In this document: positions 1 through 14,000 of the stretch, piece after piece
How positions within the stretch are numbered: the first letter of the stretch is position 1
Layout of the letters: the number at the start of each line of letters is the position of its first letter
Source: Typha latifolia
Lineage: Eukaryota; Streptophyta; Magnoliopsida; Poales; Typhaceae
NCBI GenBank assembly: GCA_019914945.1
Contig: CM034105.1
Coordinates: forward strand, 9,858,001 to 9,922,000
Direction: 5' to 3'
DNA: 64,000 nucleotides
The notes under the pieces: generated by a model
Databases searched by the model: none
Seen by the model: only the letters and a program-made list of their open reading frames with translations
What the model was told of the DNA's origin: nothing
Program-made: the position numbers and the translations under genes

Positions 1-602
1 CACCTTGAGGACAAGGTGTCGGAAGCGTGGTGGATTGTTACGATCCGACCACATAGGTTAAGTCGAGTCAAGTCGTGTCGAGTCAAGTTAGTTAGTTAGC
101 TTTTATCTTCTTGTTTGAATTTCAAATAAATCGAATAATCCGCATGTGGATTCGATCCGCTAGTAAATTTTACTCCTATAAATAGGAGTAGACATGTGTT
201 GATAATAATCATGGAATATATATGATTTTAGCCAAATATTTCTTACCGCCTTTATCTTTTATTGTAGCCGTTAGATTGTCTTATCTTTCTAGGAGTAGAT
301 CATAGCCGTAGAAGCATCCGACCTTCCAAACCCTAGCCACCTTCCTCCACCAACAGCCACCCTATTTTACGTCGTCCACCACCAACCTTGGCCTTCCGCC
401 ACCCTTCAATGACCGCCGCAACGTCAATTAATTACTGTTTTGCCCTATTTGACCTTGCTCCACTACTTTAACCATAACTTTCAATTCGAATCTCTGATTG
501 ACTTCACTCCAAAGCCATTAGATTTGTTACTTCTGAGATTACTACCCCTCAAAATGTCAAGATCATCCTACGGATGGACCGTTCCAGATCTAGTTCGTAA
601 TA
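1..602 (+). mobile_element. 3' end and LTR of a Ty3/gypsy element (family 1)
   Basis: Positions 1-35 match the text that ends gypsy polyproteins elsewhere in this window (caccttgaggacaaggtg, compare 44596-44614 and the reverse complement at 58125-58160). The LTR then runs from TG at 36 to about 602, ending ttcgtaata. Related LTRs are at 4905-5615 (-), 30679-31226 (+), 48036-48741 (-) and 57565-58124 (-). The family assignment rests on shared starts (TGTTACGATCC or TGATACGATCC), shared ends (TTCGTAAYA) and the common internal stretch with ccaaaccctagccacc. The final CA is degenerate (TA), and the upstream body lies outside the window. Confidence 0.75.
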
Positions 603-779
603 GAAAACCAATGCCCTCTTAACCTAATATGTTAAATTATTCTTACTATATACTTAATATGTTAAACATAATAAATATGTTATAAACTAAATATTTTTAA
701 AATTTAAAACTAAAATATCATTAAGATATTAAATAAAATAATTAAATATTAAGGATAATTATGTAATTTTGTAAAAATA

Positions 780-935
780 GTTGACCCACCTGGCTCGCCA
801 AAAAACTAGTTGGATTACATGGTTCATCGGTTCAAACCATTCGATCAATTGTTTATTCGGTCTAAAAAACAATATCGAACCAGTTTGGTGGTCGATTCAC
901 CGGTTCATCGGTCCGGTCTGGTTCTAATAACTATG
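780..935. repeat. short GGTTCRTCGGTTC-rich repeat, possible transposon end
   Basis: This stretch repeats ggttcatcggttc / ggttcatcggtccgg and ends in ggttctaataacta, a composition common at ends of plant DNA transposons. I see no second end or target duplication, so this is a tentative call. 603-779 is AT-rich with no recognisable feature. Confidence 0.3.
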
Positions 936-1047
936 CAAAAAAAGAGAGTTTGAGCTTTGCTTAAGTTTAATAAGTGAGTGAACTTTATAAATATGTCGAG
1001 ATTGAGCGGCTCACAAGCTATGAGCTTTATTGACCACCCGAGACTAG

Positions 1048-1560
1048 TAAGGATGAAAATTGGTTAAATTAATTCCAATTTGACCTGCGATCCTACTCGA
1101 TTCGGATAAAAAATCCTACTCGACTCGGATAAGGGTAGAATAAAAAAAATGGATACAAATTTTGATACAGGTAGAAATCTCGGATATGTATAAGGACATC
1201 AGATATCCATTTAACCACATTGTTTGAGTGGTATATAATTTTTAATTTATTTATTTAAATGGTGAATATTTATATTATTACTAATAATGTATTCTATATT
1301 ATTTTTAGAGATTGATTTTACTAAATTTATATGTATTTGATATGCAAAAAAAATTCTTTATTTTTAAAACTCTTAATATTTTGTGTTAATTGTCTCTAAA
1401 AGAAATATCATAATTTATTTAAAATTTGATCTACATTTATTTAAAATTTGATTCTCTATCCAAAAATTATTCAACTTTTGCTATATCTAATATTCGTATG
1501 TAAATTCGTATTTGGACCCAAAATATAAATCGACCTTGGTTTGAGTATATTCACCCCTAC
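1048..1560. mobile_element. hAT-like non-autonomous element (MITE)
   Basis: The left end reads taaggatgaaaat and the right end reads atattcacccctac, which are imperfect inverted repeats. The subterminal parts carry repeated 'ctcgattcggataa' and 'ttcgtatttggaccc' motifs like those at the end of the hAT element at 52620-52845. No open frame is present. I could not identify a clean 8-bp target duplication. Confidence 0.5.
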
Positions 1561-1939
1561 CCAAGAGGGATGAATAATAAGAACCTACAGATAAATACTG
1601 GAGGTTTGTTTGGGCATAAAATAATCTACCTAAATAGTTCAGTCCCCAACGATTTGGGTACATTCTTTTGGTACATAGGTCTAGTTAGGCATTTCGGTAC
1701 CAAACACAGCATTGCTCATTCATTATCTTCACGTGTCCCCCCGTGTCCGGTCCATCTTTATTTTCCTCGTTTCTCGTTCGCGTTTCTATCTTTCCAATGC
1801 TATCCGTTTCTCAGATTCGATTCCCTCGATATGTTTATATTTTGCGGATTAGGCTTGCCAACGGAAGAGAACTAGTAGAAGTTTGAAATCCTCACGGAGC
1901 CGTTGCTCCGTACGTTTCTTCTACTTTCCGTTACAACTC

Positions 1940-2012
1940 TCTCTCCCTTTATACACACTCTCTGAGCTGCAAAGAGCCCCACTCTCTCTGTCCAGTCTCT
2001 CTCTCTCTCAAC
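1940..2012 (+). promoter_or_regulatory. candidate TATA box and CT-rich leader of the fimbrin gene
   Basis: A TATA-like motif (tttatacac, 1948-1956) sits about 140 bp before the chosen start codon and is followed by CT-rich runs (about 1980-2010) typical of plant 5' leaders. If this TATA box is used, the in-frame ATG at 1883 lies upstream of the transcript, which supports starting translation at 2096. Confidence 0.3.
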
Positions 2013-2095
2013 CCCCCCACACTCCAGTTGCATCCAAGAACCAACCACCTATAGATCAAAGCAGCCAAAAGCAATCAAACACCCCAAATTTCGAA

Positions 2096-5000
2096 ATGGC
2101 TGGCTTTGTTGGTGTTCTTGTCTCAGATCCTTGGCTCCAGAACCAGTTCACCCAGGTGGAGCTCCGCTCCCTCAAATCCCAGGTAAAGAAAAAAAAATGG
2201 TGAAAAATAATCCATCACTCCTTTCTCTTCCATTCCACACCGTGGTTCTAATAACTCCACTTGCCTTTTCTTGATTTCTTTGGTCGTAGTTCCTCTCAAT
2301 GAGAGATCATGGAAGAGCTGATGGTGGATTAAAGTTATCCGACCTCGCCTCCGCAATGTCAAAACTTAAGATCAACGGCGACGGCCTCACCGAGGAGGAG
2401 AGGTCTTCATTTCTTAGAGAGTCTTACGCTAACCTCAACGAGCAAGTCGATTTCGAGCTCTTCCTTCGGGTTTGATTCATAACCTTTTGCTCTTCATGGA
2501 GAGACCAACTTGGCTGTTTGTGTTCATGTGTTGTTGGGTTTGTTGCCTTGAAGGTTTATTTGAAGATGCAAGGCCAGGTCGGCACGAAGAGCTCCTCCTC
2601 AGCCTTCCTAAAGGTGGCGACGACGACTCTTCTTCATACTATTAGTGAGTCGGAGAAAGCCTCTTATGTCAGCCATATTAATAACTACCTTGGAGAAGAT
2701 GGTTTCCTTAAGAAGTATCTTCCAATTGATCCCATGACCAATGACCTCTTTGAGATCTCGAAGAATGGTGTTCTTCTTTGGTAACCATTATTGATTTTAA
2801 AGTATATCTTTGATTGCTTGGATGTGATGATGTGGGTAGGCATTAAAGGAGATTGTTCTATTTCGTTTGGTGTGTGAAGTAAACTTATTAATGTGGCTGT
2901 TCCGGGGACGATTGATGAGAGGGCAATCAACACAAAGAGAATGCTTAACCCGTGGGAGAAGAACGAGAACCATACACTGTGTCTTAATTCAGCGAAGGCC
3001 ATTGGGTGTACTTTGGTCAATATTGGGACACAAGACCTAGCTGAAGGGAGGGTATGTTCTGATTTTCATCATAATGGCATACCATAAGATCTTTACTTAG
3101 TTGTGAATACGCATTTGGTGAATGCACCATAACACAGTTATTGCTTTTCATGTTCCAGATATGTGAATCAAATCCTAGTGTAATCATGAAAATTCCCTTA
3201 ATGTAATCTTATTATGTATAATCTAGTATTGTTGCCTCTTTCAATTTGCCTACTTTCTTTTTCTTATCTAGAGGATGACACAATATTTTATGACATGATA
3301 TTTTATCATAGTGATCTAGGTTGGTGAATCTTCCTACAATGGTGAAGTTTTGAATGAATTTCTTTCGCTGAGTATCTTAAAGGATGATACATTGGCTGGA
3401 TAAATTGTTTTACTTCCATGAAATTGAAATAGTTTCTTAATGCTAGCCTAGTGTTTTAGCCCCACTGGAGTGTCAAATTGGCCCCACGGAGATTGTCATC
3501 TCTACCTTGTGACGATGCATTTTCATGTTTACATGAATTATGAAGAGTTTATCTTAGTCATTTGATGTGATTAATGCATATATATATATATTTATATTAT
3601 TGTCCTTGTAGTTCTTAGTGCAGGTCGATACTTGATAATCTTGCTTTATTGGTACTTCTCTAGCAGTTCACGTCAAAATCTGGAGGACATATAAAGCCAT
3701 CCCTTATTTAATCTTTCCATGGATCCATGTATAACTCTAGTTCTGCTTCATAGAATTGGAAAGGTTGGCTAAATATGTTTAATAGCTTTACTTCAATTGA
3801 GTACTGACTACTGCATTAAGAATATCTCATGCAATATTTGAGGCTTTGTTGCTCTGCTCTATGTTTAAGAAATGATTCCATATATCAGACTCTTTGTAAA
3901 TGATAGAACGCTCTAAAAAGGCTTTTTACTAATGTTATTCTACCTTTTATGCGTGCTTTGCAGCATCATCTTGTCCTTGGTCTGATATCACAAATTATTA
4001 AGGTACTTATTTGTTCTGTAAGAATATTCTTTCCTTTGTGAATTCAACATGCAAGTTGCAAAATATACAAAAACAGCAGAGAAGCTGCTTATATCTTTCT
4101 CTATATAATCTATATTATATTATTGGGACGTGAGTTGTTTAATCTTGTCTGACATAATTCTTCCATCAGATACAACTTCTTGCAGATGTCAACCTGAAGA
4201 AAACACCTCAGTTAGTTGAGTTGGTTGATGATAGCAAGGTGGGGTAATGATATCTGATCGTAGCTCTCTTCAAAACCTTCATGCTGTTGTTGTCTATCAA
4301 ATAATTTAAAAGAGATGCATCTATTATGTAACTTGCAGGATGTTGAGGAGCTGATGAGCTTATCCCCAGAAAAGATTTTACTTAGGTGGATGAACTTTCA
4401 GCTGAAGAAAGGTGGCTTTAGAAGACTGATAACAAATTTCTCATCAGATGTGAAGGTTTGTTCAAACTTATGATGTTCTTATGATGTAGATCGACCTTCA
4501 TCTAAAGCATTTCTCTTCTCTACAGAAGTATACTATGTATCGTTACTCTTCAGACAGCTGACTGACGTTTTACTGTTTACTGAATATCACTTTTCCTTTT
4601 CTATGTTTTGAGTAGACTATTTACTGTTATATCTGTTTATCACTGCCAGCTCAAGTTATCTATGAAGTGTAATGCTTGGTTCACTAGTTTATTTTCCAGA
4701 GATGCAATTCTTTTTGCTATAATTTCAGCATCTATCATTTCATTAGTGTAATGCTATAATTTTGCTATATAGAAAGTTTGTTGCAGAATATGCAGGTCAT
4801 TACAAAGTTTACTCAAAATCCTTAATTGGCTAAACTATCATTTCATTATGCCGATTGTACCTTTGCTCTAACCAAAACTATTGCAATGTTTGCTCCTATA
4901 GTGGTGTTACGGATCAGATCTGGATCGATCCGGATGTAAGAAAATTATAAAAATTTAGGTGCTGATAGCCTCATAAGATAGGATTCTAATGGCTTTTGTT

Positions 5001-8000
5001 TCATGTTAATCGAATGTTTGAATAAAAAAAATATAATTAAAATAGTGGAGCAAGGTCAGAATAGGGCAAAATGGTAAATATTTGACGTTGTGGCGGTCAT
5101 CAAAGGGTGGTAGATAGCCAAGGGTGATGGTGGATGACTGTAGGGTAAGGTGGTTGCTGGAGGTGATAGTGGATATAGATTGGAGATAGAATTTGAGTTT
5201 CTAACTTAGATCTACTCCTAAGAAAATAAGATGATTTAACGGCTATGATAAAAGCGATAAATGCGAGAATAAGAAGATAACTAAACTCAATTAATTCTCA
5301 ATACTTAGATTCTTGGATGAATAAAACCCAACCCCTCTATATATAGAGGTCAGGTATAATGAATCTTATTCGGACTTAGCTCTAAAGGCTTATATGACTC
5401 AAACTAGGACTTGCCTTAGAGACTTATATGACTTAATTGAACTTGCCTTAGTGGCTTAAATGACTTAATTAAACTTGTCTTAGTAGATTACATGATTTAA
5501 CTAGACTTGTCTTAAGGGCTTACATAAGCATGAATCAATTAAAAGAGATAAATAAGCTCGATCTATCAAGCCCAATGTCCTTATGATTTGATTCAATTAG
5601 GTTCGGATCGTATCAAGTGGAAATGAGAATTCACTATAGCTTTTCTCTTTGGCTATACTTGAGTCTTTGGGATAATATGGGAGAATTCTAAGCTTTTCCA
5701 CCAAGCTCACATTTAAGCTAGTTAGTTGTATTTATATCCCCTTTTGGTATCCCATTTTGTTATGCTGAGCTTGGTGATAAGATTATCCAGACAAGTTGCT
5801 AACTTCTAGGTATCTAGTCCTTGAAATTAGACTTCATCCATGCCACTGCTATTTCTTTTAGGTGGAGTAAATCAATGGACATGCCTATGTGTTGCATTTA
5901 CCACCTAATATGGGGACCAATTTCACTTTTATCGATGAAAACCTTGCACATTAGTCATAAACTACAAGTTCAGCCATTTTTAATCCTTCAAGTTCTATTT
6001 CTATTTTACTCACTCTCTTATATCCAATGTTTCCAGTATCAGGATCGGGATCGATATCGGCCGTCTGGAAAAAACGACACGTATCGCCGCTCGTATTGGA
6101 TAAGACTATTTTTTAATTATATAAAATTCTAAATATTATTTAAAAATGCAAAAGAATTTCTAAAAATTTAGAAAAAATGAGAGGAGAATAAGAAAATAAA
6201 AAATACTCACGTATGAAGCCTAAAAACTTAAAAATGTATTAACTTACTTAAAATTCAAAATTTTGATGAATATCAAGCTCTCTCTCCCCTCTCCCCCTCA
6301 AAATTCAAAACTTACTCAAAAATTATTCACATAGACAAGGTTCATATTTTCTCTTTACTTCTTCCCCCCTCTATCTTAGGCTCTCAGCAACTAGTGCTGC
6401 TGCTTCACCATAGCAACAATAGTAGAGATCGTGGAATCTACTCAGTGCAGGAAGAGAAAAAGAAAGGGAATAAGAGGAATTAAAAACTGAAAAAAAAAAT
6501 AAATAAAAAAACTCATCCGAGGTTGCCGGAGGTCGAGGTCGCCGGTGGAAGAAGTGAGAAAGAAGAGAAAAAGAGAAAGAGAAAAATGAGAGAAAGAAAG
6601 AAAAAAGAGAGAAAAGAGATAAAATGAAGCAGGTGGAGGGGTGGGGTTCGGGTCGGATCCCACCCGTTCCCGCCAGTTTCGGGTAGGATCGGCCAATAAA
6701 GAGGTAGGTTGAGGAGTGGGGTTCGGGTCGGATCCAACCCATTCCCGCTAGTTTCGGGCGGGATCAGCCAATACGGTCGATCCCGTCCGAAATAGATCGG
6801 GTATCGGCCGATACTCCCTGGCTAGTTTCGGCTAGGATTAGGATCGGCTCTAGCCGATCCCACGATCAGTCGAAACTGGGAACTATGCTTACATCCACCA
6901 TCACCATTTTAAAAGAAGATGAAGACGAAAGACATTGGGAGCATTTTTAAGGATTGCATTTCTTTCACATGTTCCATAGGATATCACATGCTTACTGTGA
7001 AATGAAATGACAAACTTCATATTGCACATGGATTATGGATATGGATATTTAGTACCTAGTAGGAAAGTTCTATTACTTCCACTGTGTCCTCAATTTGGCA
7101 GAGTCAACTTTTCAAGCTGGAGAGATTTGCTGGGGTTATTGTCATGATCATGATGGTTCTGCACCTATTTCCTTTTTGAAGATCTTGACCATTTTAACAA
7201 ATAAGGTTTACACTGGACTTTTTTAGGAAATTAAAAGCTGAATTGATACGCTCTGGATTGGATTCTAGTGAGAGTTGTTTGATTTATTTTGGATTTAATT
7301 GTATTTAGTCTAATAACCCATTTAGTTCATCATCGGTCTTAAAGATATATTATTTTTGGGCCAATTTGAAGTATGTGTGGAATGTAATTCTTGATCATGT
7401 CATATGGTGTGAAAAGTCACCCTTGATCATATCTTGGTTACTATTTGATATAGTAGACAGCCACAGGAGATGTTTTTCTTAGCTACACTCAATCAAATTA
7501 AGTTGTCTTTTCCTATGTCTGTGCGCAATATATGCTCAGGTCCTCCTGAGTGAGCCTGTTCTTGATTCCATTTGGTTCCTTCTCTTCCTTTTGCCTTTCT
7601 TCTAGTTTTTTCCACTCTCTTTTCCCTTTACTTTTGCTCTGGATTAATATTTAACAGCCAACTGAAACAGATCTAAACACATATAGCAGACCTGGTTGAC
7701 CTTCTGGTCGCTTTTGCGGATCCAACATTTACAAGTGATGTAAGACATGGTTTTAACTCTTTCATTGACTGCCTATGCAAAATTGGTGTTTGTTGTTGAT
7801 TAAAAAATCTTCATGATACTCCAATATTATGTAAAAGCTGTTTAGATGTCTCCTTCTAGGCTAAGCACCTAAGTAGCTGCCTTGGCTTTTATGAACTACT
7901 TTACCGACATAGCTTCTAATATATATCAAGATAGTAGATAATTACAGGCTTTCTTAGTTCATCACTTCCATTTATTTATTATTTCTCTATATTTATGTTC

Positions 8001-11000
8001 TTGTATATTAACTCATCAAATGCTCTAAAAACTTAAGTTATTAGATAATGGTTGTTTTTGTTCTTTATATTCTAACAACCTCATTTTTGACCTTACGATA
8101 TTTTGATGTGCCTAAAAAGTGGATTGACTTTAAATAGGTATTTTTCTTCTTTTTCTTTAATTTAATTGGCAAAGTAGGGTCTAGCAGGGTTCAACAATCT
8201 GTGAACAAATTAAATTTACTTTTTTAATAATGGGCTTGTCTTTTGGACATGTGACGGTAGTCATCTTCTCTGTTGCACAATCCTTTTGTTTGCATGAAAG
8301 TGGATTATATGTTACCTAGAGCTTTGCTCATTTATTATTATTTTGGTAGTCCTTCCAAACTAAGACACTAGTAGTTGAGTTATAAACTTATAATGACTTA
8401 CCACATGATCTTTGCAGGATAGTGAGGCTTATTCTTGCCTTCTAAATGTTCTAGCTCCTGAATGCAGTAGTAAACCATCTCCAATGGCCATCAAAAATCT
8501 TCTCGAAAGAGCAAAATTAGTTCTTGAGCACGCAGATAGAATGGGTTGCAAAAGATATCTGACCCCGAAGGACATTGTTGATGGTTTGCCAAATCTCAAT
8601 CTTGCTTTTGTTGCACATATTTTCCAGAAAAGGTGAGATCATGTGCTATTTGATATCTACATTCTTTTAAAATTTCTGTTATTATTAGAGTTTCAAATAC
8701 GTAATTGTAGCTCGAGTGTTTGTTTCTTCTGTTCTTAATGTAGAGCATCATGTATTATACTCTTGGAATGACATAACATTTCCATTTAAAAATCAACTAT
8801 CATGTACTTGAGAGTTCATTACTAGTAGTGCATCTTTAAACTTCCACTGATCTGCTTGTGCTCCATGTGATGACCATATTGGACTGAATTTTGTATGACA
8901 AGGAATTCTATCTGAGTATGGATACTAGTGGGCAGGTCCACTCAAGTATTGCCATTCAGATTCAACCTATTCTGATAATCCAGCCATGAAATTGCTTGCT
9001 TCCAAGATTATGTTGAGCATATTCATCTTCAAAATTATCGTAAAAGAGGAAATAAACTAATTAAAGTGCTTTACAAACCTATAGTTACTTGATTGAGTGA
9101 TCGGAGGCCTCGCCACATGCTCGAAAAGTGACCTACACTAGTTGCTATAGCCTTGATAGTGATAGTATTAAAATTAACATTATGGTTTGCCTGGGGAAGA
9201 CTTTTGACATGCTTTTGTCAGGATTTACAAACTGGTGGTTGGCAATGGAACTTTTCATTGGAAAAGCAGGATAAATGTTGTGATGTGAAATGAAGTTGAG
9301 ATTGTTCAATGGGAAAAGGAATGCAATGGAGCATGAAAAAGTTCACCTTAGTTGCCTTTTAGGGTAGTTTTGAAGCTGAAGTTGGAATCTCACTTAAAAA
9401 CTCCAGCCTTTCTAGTATGGTGCAGTGGTTGTGATGGATGCTTGACGTAGAAATACAGAATGAGACTCTTGTGTCTTGATTTATATAATCGGTCTTAGAT
9501 ATTCTTCCTATCTTTCTAGAATATAGGTGTAGAGGAGCCATGCTAGAACAATCTATTGTCAGCTCCAATCGGTTTGAAAGTACAAAATTCTTCCCTCCAT
9601 GTCAGCTTCAGCCTAATCAATTGCACGATATGGTTTTTCTCTTTTAATAATGTTCCCTTATTAGGTAACTTAAATTAAATTAAGGAATATAATACTTCTG
9701 TGAGGCACTGATGATAACTCAATGGGGCTATGAATCCAGGATCAAGATAATGTCTAGATATTATGTAGCCATTTTGAGTCAAACTCGAGCTAGGTACCTC
9801 AGAATTGACTTCCACTGGACTAACCAAGAATTATTCTGCTCCTGCTCGACTCAGTTAATAATTGAGTAAAACAAGCCTAACCAAGAATTATTCTAGCATG
9901 AGCAGCTGACAAGACAGCAATTTCTTTGGTACCCTTATCTTGGACATTAATCCCCTCTTATTCTATCTGCGAGTATCCTAGAATTTTTTAGTCAGATTTA
10001 AATGAGATACATTTCTCAAGTATTGTGCCCAAACTCTGCCGATGTCTTCTTTGGCTAGAGAAATCCAAAGATATCCTGAATGATTTCAAACATGAGTTTC
10101 CACCTTGCTTTCTAGATCAATGGGCTGCAAAAGTTAGTTTTCTGTTATCACTGTCTGCTTTACACTATCCTTTATTCCTCTCTGTGGTACTTGCTACTTA
10201 GTATGTTTATCGAATTATATTGTCCAAATTGGTCTTCTTCCTTTACTTTAGCTAAAGATACCGGCGTCCATAAAAGAGTTTAAACCAGAATACTACAGAA
10301 TCTTGATTTAGACAAACTGATGGAAGTTCCAATATTTTCTGTTGCACATGCCTTGCAATTGTACTTTCACACTTTATCATTCCATTGCTCAACAAAGGTT
10401 GAAGATGTTGGCAACTATGTTTTACAAATCGTACAATTTTAGCATCTGAAAAAGTATGAAAAATAGTCATAATGACATATCAGTTATAAATATATGACTT
10501 TCTAATATTTGTCTTTTCTCTTTGGATTCAATTAGATAACTAGGCAATATATTTTGTGAAATCCTTGTACTAACTAATCTTTAATTCTCTGTTAACTTTT
10601 AATTCATGAGCTATTAATCAAACTGATTGAAACAAAATTAGAAAATCCCAGAGAATGAAAGGAACTACTGTGCTCCTGTACATGGCACATTTTTAGAATG
10701 TATAAGTTATAACTGCTTGAATCACCAAGGTCTACATACAAGGATGTTCATGCAATGCCTGAATTTAAAAGTACCATGTGAAGTGTGGTTTTGAGTTCTG
10801 ACAGCATCTACTAGTTGGTGACTTACATTTTCCTTAATGAATGGATTGAATTGCTACAAGGCCTGTACATTGTTACTGCCCAATGCTGGTGCATAGAAAG
10901 ATAAATCCTGAACTACGCTGAACATGGTAGAAATAGAAGTTGATCAGAATTGGGATAGTTGTCCAAATTAATATGATAGGCTGCTACTTCTTGTACTCGA

Positions 11001-14000
11001 GCTTTCTTGAAATATTTACGTCAATTTTCTTTCATCAAGAACAAATTTCACGAATCCACCTAGACTGATGCATCATAACATCATAAATATTAAAATTTGA
11101 TTTGTTGCAACCCACCTAAAAAGAACAAAATGCAACAGATGTCTTTAATAGTTGAAACGACCTTATCTAGTTACTGAACATTTTATATTAAGTTTAATGG
11201 GGCTAGCTCTTTCTTAGTTTGCTCAAAACATTTGAAGTTAAATAATATTGGATAATTGATGCTTTCGCAAGTGCCTAGCATAAAATCATAAATATACTCA
11301 CAGCTATGAATTGTAATATGCAGGAATGGATTATCAAAGCAGATGAAACAAGTATCCTTTTTGGATGCAACATTGGATGATGTACAAGTTTCACGAGAAG
11401 AAAGAGCATTTAGACTATGGATCAATAGTCTTGGAATTTCAACTTATATTAATAATGTGTTTGAAGATCTTAGAGATGGGTAAGGCATCTAATTTAAGTT
11501 AATATCTGTGATATGATTTTTTTTCCCTTCTGTTTGGTATGCTGTTTTTGGGGCTTCAGCTGGTATTCTAATACTTCCTTTGTGATTTTAAAACAGATGG
11601 GTCCTTCTAGAGGCCATTGACAAGGTAGCTCCTGGTATAGTTAACTGGAAGACTGCAAATAAGCCTCCAATCAAAATGCCATTCAAAAAAGTAGAGAACT
11701 GTAATCAAGTTCTGAAAATAGGGAAACAACTGAAATTTTCCTTGGTCAATATTGCTGGGAATGATATTGTGCAAGGAAACAAGAAACTAATTTTAGGTAG
11801 GTTTTATTGTATTTATTATATATCATGCATAGCTTAGGTCTGACATTGATTTGAGCCTTATCTATTTGATACATCTACATTCCATAAAATATTAGTCATT
11901 ATTCCACTTCTGTTGACATCATTTAGAAGTGGGCACATTGTTGCTCAAACATATCTTACTGGTTTTGACATTGTTTATCTGTTTGGTTTTTTTTATTTCA
12001 GCTTTTCTGTGGCAATTGATGCGGTATAATATCCTCCAACTTTTGAGGAACTTGAGATTTCATTCTCATGGAAAAGAGATTACTGATGTTGACATATTGA
12101 GCTGGGCTAACAGTAAAGTAAAGAGTTCCGGGAAGCACCGACGGATGGAAAGTTTTAAGGTATGCATTTGCATAGCAACTAAAAGTTTGTGAGTTCTTCA
12201 AGAAGTATAAGATTCAAATTTATTTTATTGTTGAAAATGTTACTCATTATCTGTAACTTCTCAAAATGCCAATCATGAGTTGTTAAGACTAGGCTAAAAG
12301 AATAGCATTTACTGGTCACCAGCATAGTCACCAGCATATATATCTCACAGATATGGACTACTTTTGAAGGGTTTTTTTTTTAAATGTTTCCAATGATGAG
12401 TTACTCTTTCTCACTCATGTATAATTAGAGGTTAAAGTTCTTTTTTGTTGCAGTAAAGCAAGTGGGATAAGAGGGTATACTTTTGGATATCTTGCATGTA
12501 TACTCCTCAAAATATCTTTATTTGTTTGTATGCCTTGTAAATTTCATATTACATGTATATCCTTTAACGCCCATGATTTTTGCACCAACTTTTAGGTTTT
12601 TAACGGTTATAAGTAATAAAATCTTAATAATTTAAAAAATGAAAAGACAAAGATGCCCTTAACTGAAAGGGATACATGTAAACAAGAATAAGGGCAATTT
12701 TATTGATCAAATTTTAGTGATCTTTGAATGCCATGTAATAAGAAAGAAGGGTTTTCAAATCCATGCAAAAGTCAAGTGTTTTGATGTGATACATACAAAA
12801 AATGAATATTTTATAGAACTTTTGTTCTTTTATAACATCTGAGTTGGCTCATTGCTCCAACTCACTTCATCCCCATATTTTCTCATCTTTCCAACTCTAA
12901 TTGTCTGCCTATTTGAATCTTATACTTCTGAATATCAAGCCTTTTCTAGCTTCCTGCAGATGCCATAAATACATGTGTTCAAGAAAATTTGATGACTTAG
13001 CATGGTTTTCAACTTTGCAGGATAGGAGTCTCTCAAGTGGCATTTTCTTTCTTGAATTACTCAGTGCTGTGGAACCTCGAGTTGTAAACTGGAGCGTTGT
13101 AACTAAAGGAGAGACAGGTAAATGAATTTGAACCTGTTACAGAAGAAAATACTTTATTTTGGATTAGATCCATTTTGCTGAATGGACCTAGGTAGAGTGT
13201 CCATCAGCTTTTTTACATCATGAGAATTTACTTGATATATTTAACAGTTAATACCTAGAACATTGTTACCAGGTTTATATCTGAGTTTGATTTGTTCATT
13301 ATTCTCATATCATTTGGTATGTTATCATGTAATTAAGTAAAGTGCCAAAATGGTTCACCTTTCTCTGCAAGCAAGTCAAGTAACTATCAGAAAAGTTGAT
13401 GTCTTCTTTCTATCTATCTGGACCATCTTTCTGCCTCCAAGGTGGTCCTTAGAACTGATTGCACTATGTGCTTTATCTTTCTTGGATATAATTTGGACAC
13501 CATGTCAACACTGTGATAAGATCAACAGATTAATTGCCAGCCATCGGCAGGTTACTAATTATAAGTGTCATATCTTATTTCTTTTGTCTTAGGTCAGTAG
13601 TTTCTAGTTTGGTCTTTCTCGGATTGAGGTGCATGGGCCCACATATAAGTCAGTGAGTAACTTCAGTTACACACTTTCTTCTTTCTTTCTAATTTCTACA
13701 TGTCCATACTTCTAGTATTTTAGCAAGATGTCATTGATTTGTAGTTGCAAAAAGAAAAAGGAAATCAGAAAATTCCAATCTTAAAGTAACACAGTTTATG
13801 TTTCCAATCCTCCTCTCAATATCATCAAATTGTCTCTTGCAAATTCTCTTTTGTATTTTCATTACTGTACACATATCTAACCTATCACCAATTTTATTTT
13901 GGTGTCCATCTGTAATTTCTGTTCATCTATAACAATCTGTCCACCAAATTTAAAGTTAATTTTAACGTTCTTAATGGTTCTGCTATTGCTTGAGATTCTT

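Noticed and set aside
6371..6742. Overlapping minus-strand frames rich in Phe/Ser
   Set aside because: They come from the purine-rich run and 75-bp duplication in an intronic TIR element and show no protein family features.
8633..11323. Extra exons or a nested gene in fimbrin intron 8
   Set aside because: Short frames at 9359-9568, 10252-10470 and 11183-11425 have no family signature, and exon 8-9 phases join correctly without them.
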